Source: CAJWBT01 sp964401855 | GTDB taxonomy: Bacteria; Chloroflexota; Dehalococcoidia; Lucifugimonadales; UBA3495 | Length of the DNA: 7,534 nt | Direction: 5' to 3' | Assembly (NCBI GenBank): GCA_964401855.1 | Contig: CAYOAF010000205.1 | Coordinates: 1-7,534, forward strand | Part shown: positions 5,714 through 7,534 of the stretch, one piece after another | Layout: each line of letters opens with the position of its first letter | Position numbering within the stretch: position 1 is the first letter of the stretch | Translations under genes and position numbers: made by a program | Notes under the pieces: model-generated | The model's database searches: none | Seen by the model: only the letters and a program-made list of their open reading frames with translations | Told to the model about the DNA's origin: nothing

Positions 5714-7234
5714 TTATTCCGAGGGGCTGCGTTCGACTGGCGGCCCTCCGGCGCGCTCCGGGAGCACCTTTCCAAACCTCCGGCCCGCCACCGCCAGCAG
5801 GACCGTGGCCGTGAGCTGGAGGACCCCCATTGCCAGGAAAGCGGTGCGCATTCCGTGGGTAAAAGCCAGCATGGACCGGGTGTCGGCGGCGCCGGAGATA
5901 ACGCTGAGGCTCGGTTCAACCCCCCGGGACGCCATGGCGGCGGTAACTATGACCGTTGCGATGGCTATTCCGGTCACGGTGAACACGTTGCGCAGCAGTT
6001 GAAGAAAGGCGACGACCACGCTGTAGCGGCGTCGCTCAACTGAACCCAGAACGGCGCTGTTGATCGGGACAATGAAAACCGCGTAGCCGGAGTTCTGGGC
6101 CAGCAGCAGAAGCACCACCGCGGCCAGGGGCGTTTCGGCGGTGATCCGGGAGAGCAGGAGCAACCCCACGGACGCGAGGGTTGCCCCGCCCAGCGCGACC
6201 GGCTTCCAGCCGAACCGGTCCGTCAAGCGGCCCCCTAGGGGCGCGCCAATAATGGTGGCCATGGAGAAAGTGGCCATTATCAGTCCCGCTTGGCCGGGGG
6301 TGTAGCCCGCGACTCCCTGCAAGTAGAACGGCAGCAGGAAGAGGGGCGCGGCAGCGGCAAGGAAGAATATTCCTCGCCCGGCGACCCCTATGGAGAACAA
6401 CGGGGCTTTGAAGAAGGTCAGGTCGAACATGGGCGAAGGGGTCCGCAGTTCCCACCACACGAAACATCCCAGCAACCCCGCCGCCATGGCCAACCCGGCC
6501 AGGATCGGAGGGGAGGCCCAACCCGAGCGATGGCCGTTGGTCATGGCCAGAAGGAAGACCAGCAGGGCCAACGCCGAAAGGGCCGCCCCTAGCCAGTCGA
6601 AGCCACCCAGCCTCAACCTGGCCATACCTTGGCGCAGGCGGTCATCATCCAGGACAATCAGGGCCGGAACAGCGCACAGCGCTCCCAAAGGGGCGTACAC
6701 AAAGAAAACGAAGCGCCAGCCCAAGGTGTTCACCATCAGTCCGCCCAAGGCCGGCCCGGATACCAGTCCCACTCCGACCGCCAGCATGTTGAGACCCAGG
6801 GCCGTGCCTCTCTCCCGGTCAGGGAAAAGAAAGGTCACGATGGCCATCTGGTTGGCGATTGTCATGGCTGGCCCCACCCCCTGGAGGGCCCTGAACAAGA
6901 CCAGGACGGTGAGGTTGGGGGCAGCGCCAGCCAGGGCCGAGCCCAGGCTAAGGGCCAGCATGCCCAAAAGGAAAACGCGCTTTCGGCCCACCATGTCGGA
7001 GAGCCGGCCCATGGGAAGCAGAAGACCGCTGATTGCCAGCAGGTGGCCCAGCGTCACCCATTGCACCGTAGGCAGGTCACTGTCGAACTTTTCGGTGATG
7101 GTCGGCAGGGCAATGCTGACGGCGCCCAGGTTGGACGCCTCCACCACGGTCGCCGCCGCAACAGCGCCGGCGCCCCACCATTTGTAGTTGGGGCTCCGCC
7201 TCACCCATTCCTCTAGGTGCCGAACTGGTGTCAC
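5714..7234 (-). CDS. MFS exporter, DHA2 (EmrB/QacA) 14-helix family
   Basis: About 506 residues from GTG 7234, typical of 14-helix DHA2 proton-antiport exporters in the cytoplasmic membrane. Visible signatures: a TM1 region ending NLGAVSIALPTI (motif D1-like, with Glu where many members have Asp), motif A GRLSDMVGRKR (76-86), RALQG (115-119) in motif B, motif C GLVSGPALGG (156-165), and a second motif-A echo GGRLTDRFG (334-342) at the start of the second half. Substrate is unknown; drug or metabolite efflux is a family-level guess. The start is uncertain: GTG 7234 has only AGAG two bases upstream, while GTG 7204, giving RRSPNYKWW at the N-terminus, has GAGG five bases before it. The frame stays open to about 7510, but that stretch has no transporter character and overlaps a transposase remnant. 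No regulator or EmrA-like partner is seen in the window. Confidence 0.93.
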   Translation of the reverse strand: MTPVRHLEEWVRRSPNYKWWGAGAVAAATVVEASNLGAVSIALPTITEKFDSDLPTVQWVTLGHLLAISGLLLPMGRLSDMVGRKRVFLLGMLALSLGSALAGAAPNLTVLVLFRALQGVGPAMTIANQMAIVTFLFPDRERGTALGLNMLAVGVGLVSGPALGGLMVNTLGWRFVFFVYAPLGALCAVPALIVLDDDRLRQGMARLRLGGFDWLGAALSALALLVFLLAMTNGHRSGWASPPILAGLAMAAGLLGCFVWWELRTPSPMFDLTFFKAPLFSIGVAGRGIFFLAAAAPLFLLPFYLQGVAGYTPGQAGLIMATFSMATIIGAPLGGRLTDRFGWKPVALGGATLASVGLLLLSRITAETPLAAVVLLLLAQNSGYAVFIVPINSAVLGSVERRRYSVVVAFLQLLRNVFTVTGIAIATVIVTAAMASRGVEPSLSVISGAADTRSMLAFTHGMRTAFLAMGVLQLTATVLLAVAGRRFGKVLPERAGGPPVERSPSE

Positions 7235-7264
7235 TGCTCTATAATCTCTGGTGGGCCTTCCTGT

Positions 7265-7282
7265 GCCCGGCGGCCACCGGGC
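7265..7282. other. Stem-loop in the exporter upstream region
   Basis: GCCCGG (7265-7270), loop CGGCCA, CCGGGC (7277-7282), 30-48 bases upstream of GTG 7234. It lies in the 226-base stretch between the exporter and the transposase remnant, which otherwise shows no recognisable gene or promoter. It has no T-run on either strand, so a terminator role is unlikely; a leader structure is possible. Confidence 0.3.
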
Positions 7283-7460
7283 TTCGGTCCCAAGAGGGCA
7301 GGTCCCGGCGCCGAAGAACCACGGTTCCCTCAAACGGGTCAATCCGGAATGGGACTTGCCGGCGCGCCATAGCATAACATGGATTCCACAGGCGTTCCGG
7401 GGCCGGAAACCCTTGGACAGGGGGGAACGCAATGCCCCAAGGTTCCTTGCGGGCGCCCCC

Positions 7461-7534
7461 ACGAACCGAAGGTTGCACCATCGCGCCAAACTGGGCCAGC
7501 ACTTGGGCATCCAACTTATCCGTCTTGGCCAGCC
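7461..7534 (-). mobile_element. IS110-family transposase fragment
   Basis: Read inward from the right edge, the minus strand gives LAKTDKLDAQVLAQF, then GAMVQPSVR. KTD-x-x-DA-x-VLA is the hallmark block of IS110-family DEDD transposases, containing catalytic aspartates. After PSVR (near 7461) recognisable transposase sequence stops. The same frame stays open to TAG at 7241-7239, but it reads as proline- and arginine-rich sequence that does not look like the rest of an IS110 protein. This is therefore probably a truncated remnant. Its N-terminal half, if present, lies beyond the window. IS110 elements usually lack inverted repeats, so no end can be marked. Confidence 0.7.

Noticed and set aside
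7240..7245. A TATAAT hexamer on the plus strand
   Set aside because: There is no acceptable -35 box 16-18 bases upstream, and no plus-strand gene downstream within the window.
7235..7510. A 92-residue N-terminal extension of the exporter
   Set aside because: The extension is Arg/Pro/Gly-rich, has no membrane or domain signal, and overlaps the transposase remnant; homologs begin shortly before the RRSPNYKWW segment.

Overview
This window (about 60% G+C by eye) looks like chromosomal DNA from an uncultured bacterium, most likely a Chloroflexota member of the Dehalococcoidia/SAR202 kind. That assignment is inference. It rests on an LLM-class flavin/F420 oxidoreductase (a family greatly expanded in SAR202), a bacterial membrane pyrophosphatase, a lone Wzz-like membrane protein, a dienelactone-hydrolase-like protein and a 14-helix drug-type exporter. 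No phage, CRISPR, tRNA or rRNA is visible.

Layout. (1) Positions 1-1767, plus strand: the tail of an unrecognised gene, an LLM oxidoreductase and a YfcE-like metallophosphoesterase, packed as an operon; the last two overlap by ATGA. (2) Positions 1768-1910: convergent intergenic region with a good bidirectional terminator hairpin and a second stem against the hppA stop. (3) Positions 1911-4026, minus strand: hppA, a K+-dependent-type ion-pumping pyrophosphatase, with a near-consensus promoter that shows the true start is a TTG at 3950. (4) Positions 4165-4629, minus strand: a short Wzz/chain-length-determinant-like gene interrupted by one in-frame TGA, with its second membrane helix still readable beyond the stop. 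(5) Positions 4630-4930: GC-rich divergent region with a perfect 15-bp palindrome. (6) Positions 4931-5638, plus strand: a dienelactone-hydrolase fold protein with Gly where the nucleophilic Cys/Ser should be. (7) Positions 5714-7234, minus strand: an EmrB/QacA-type MFS exporter. (8) Positions 7461-7534, minus strand: a piece of an IS110-family transposase that loses its homology abruptly.

The genes do not form one pathway. The operon pairs a probable F420/FMN-dependent redox enzyme with a phosphoesterase. HppA couples pyrophosphate hydrolysis to ion pumping. The hydrolase-like gene and the exporter are convergent and independent. The main points of interest are small departures from family rules: a nonsense codon in the Wzz-like gene, a missing nucleophile in the hydrolase, and altered metal ligands in the phosphoesterase. 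I see no convincing new multi-gene system.
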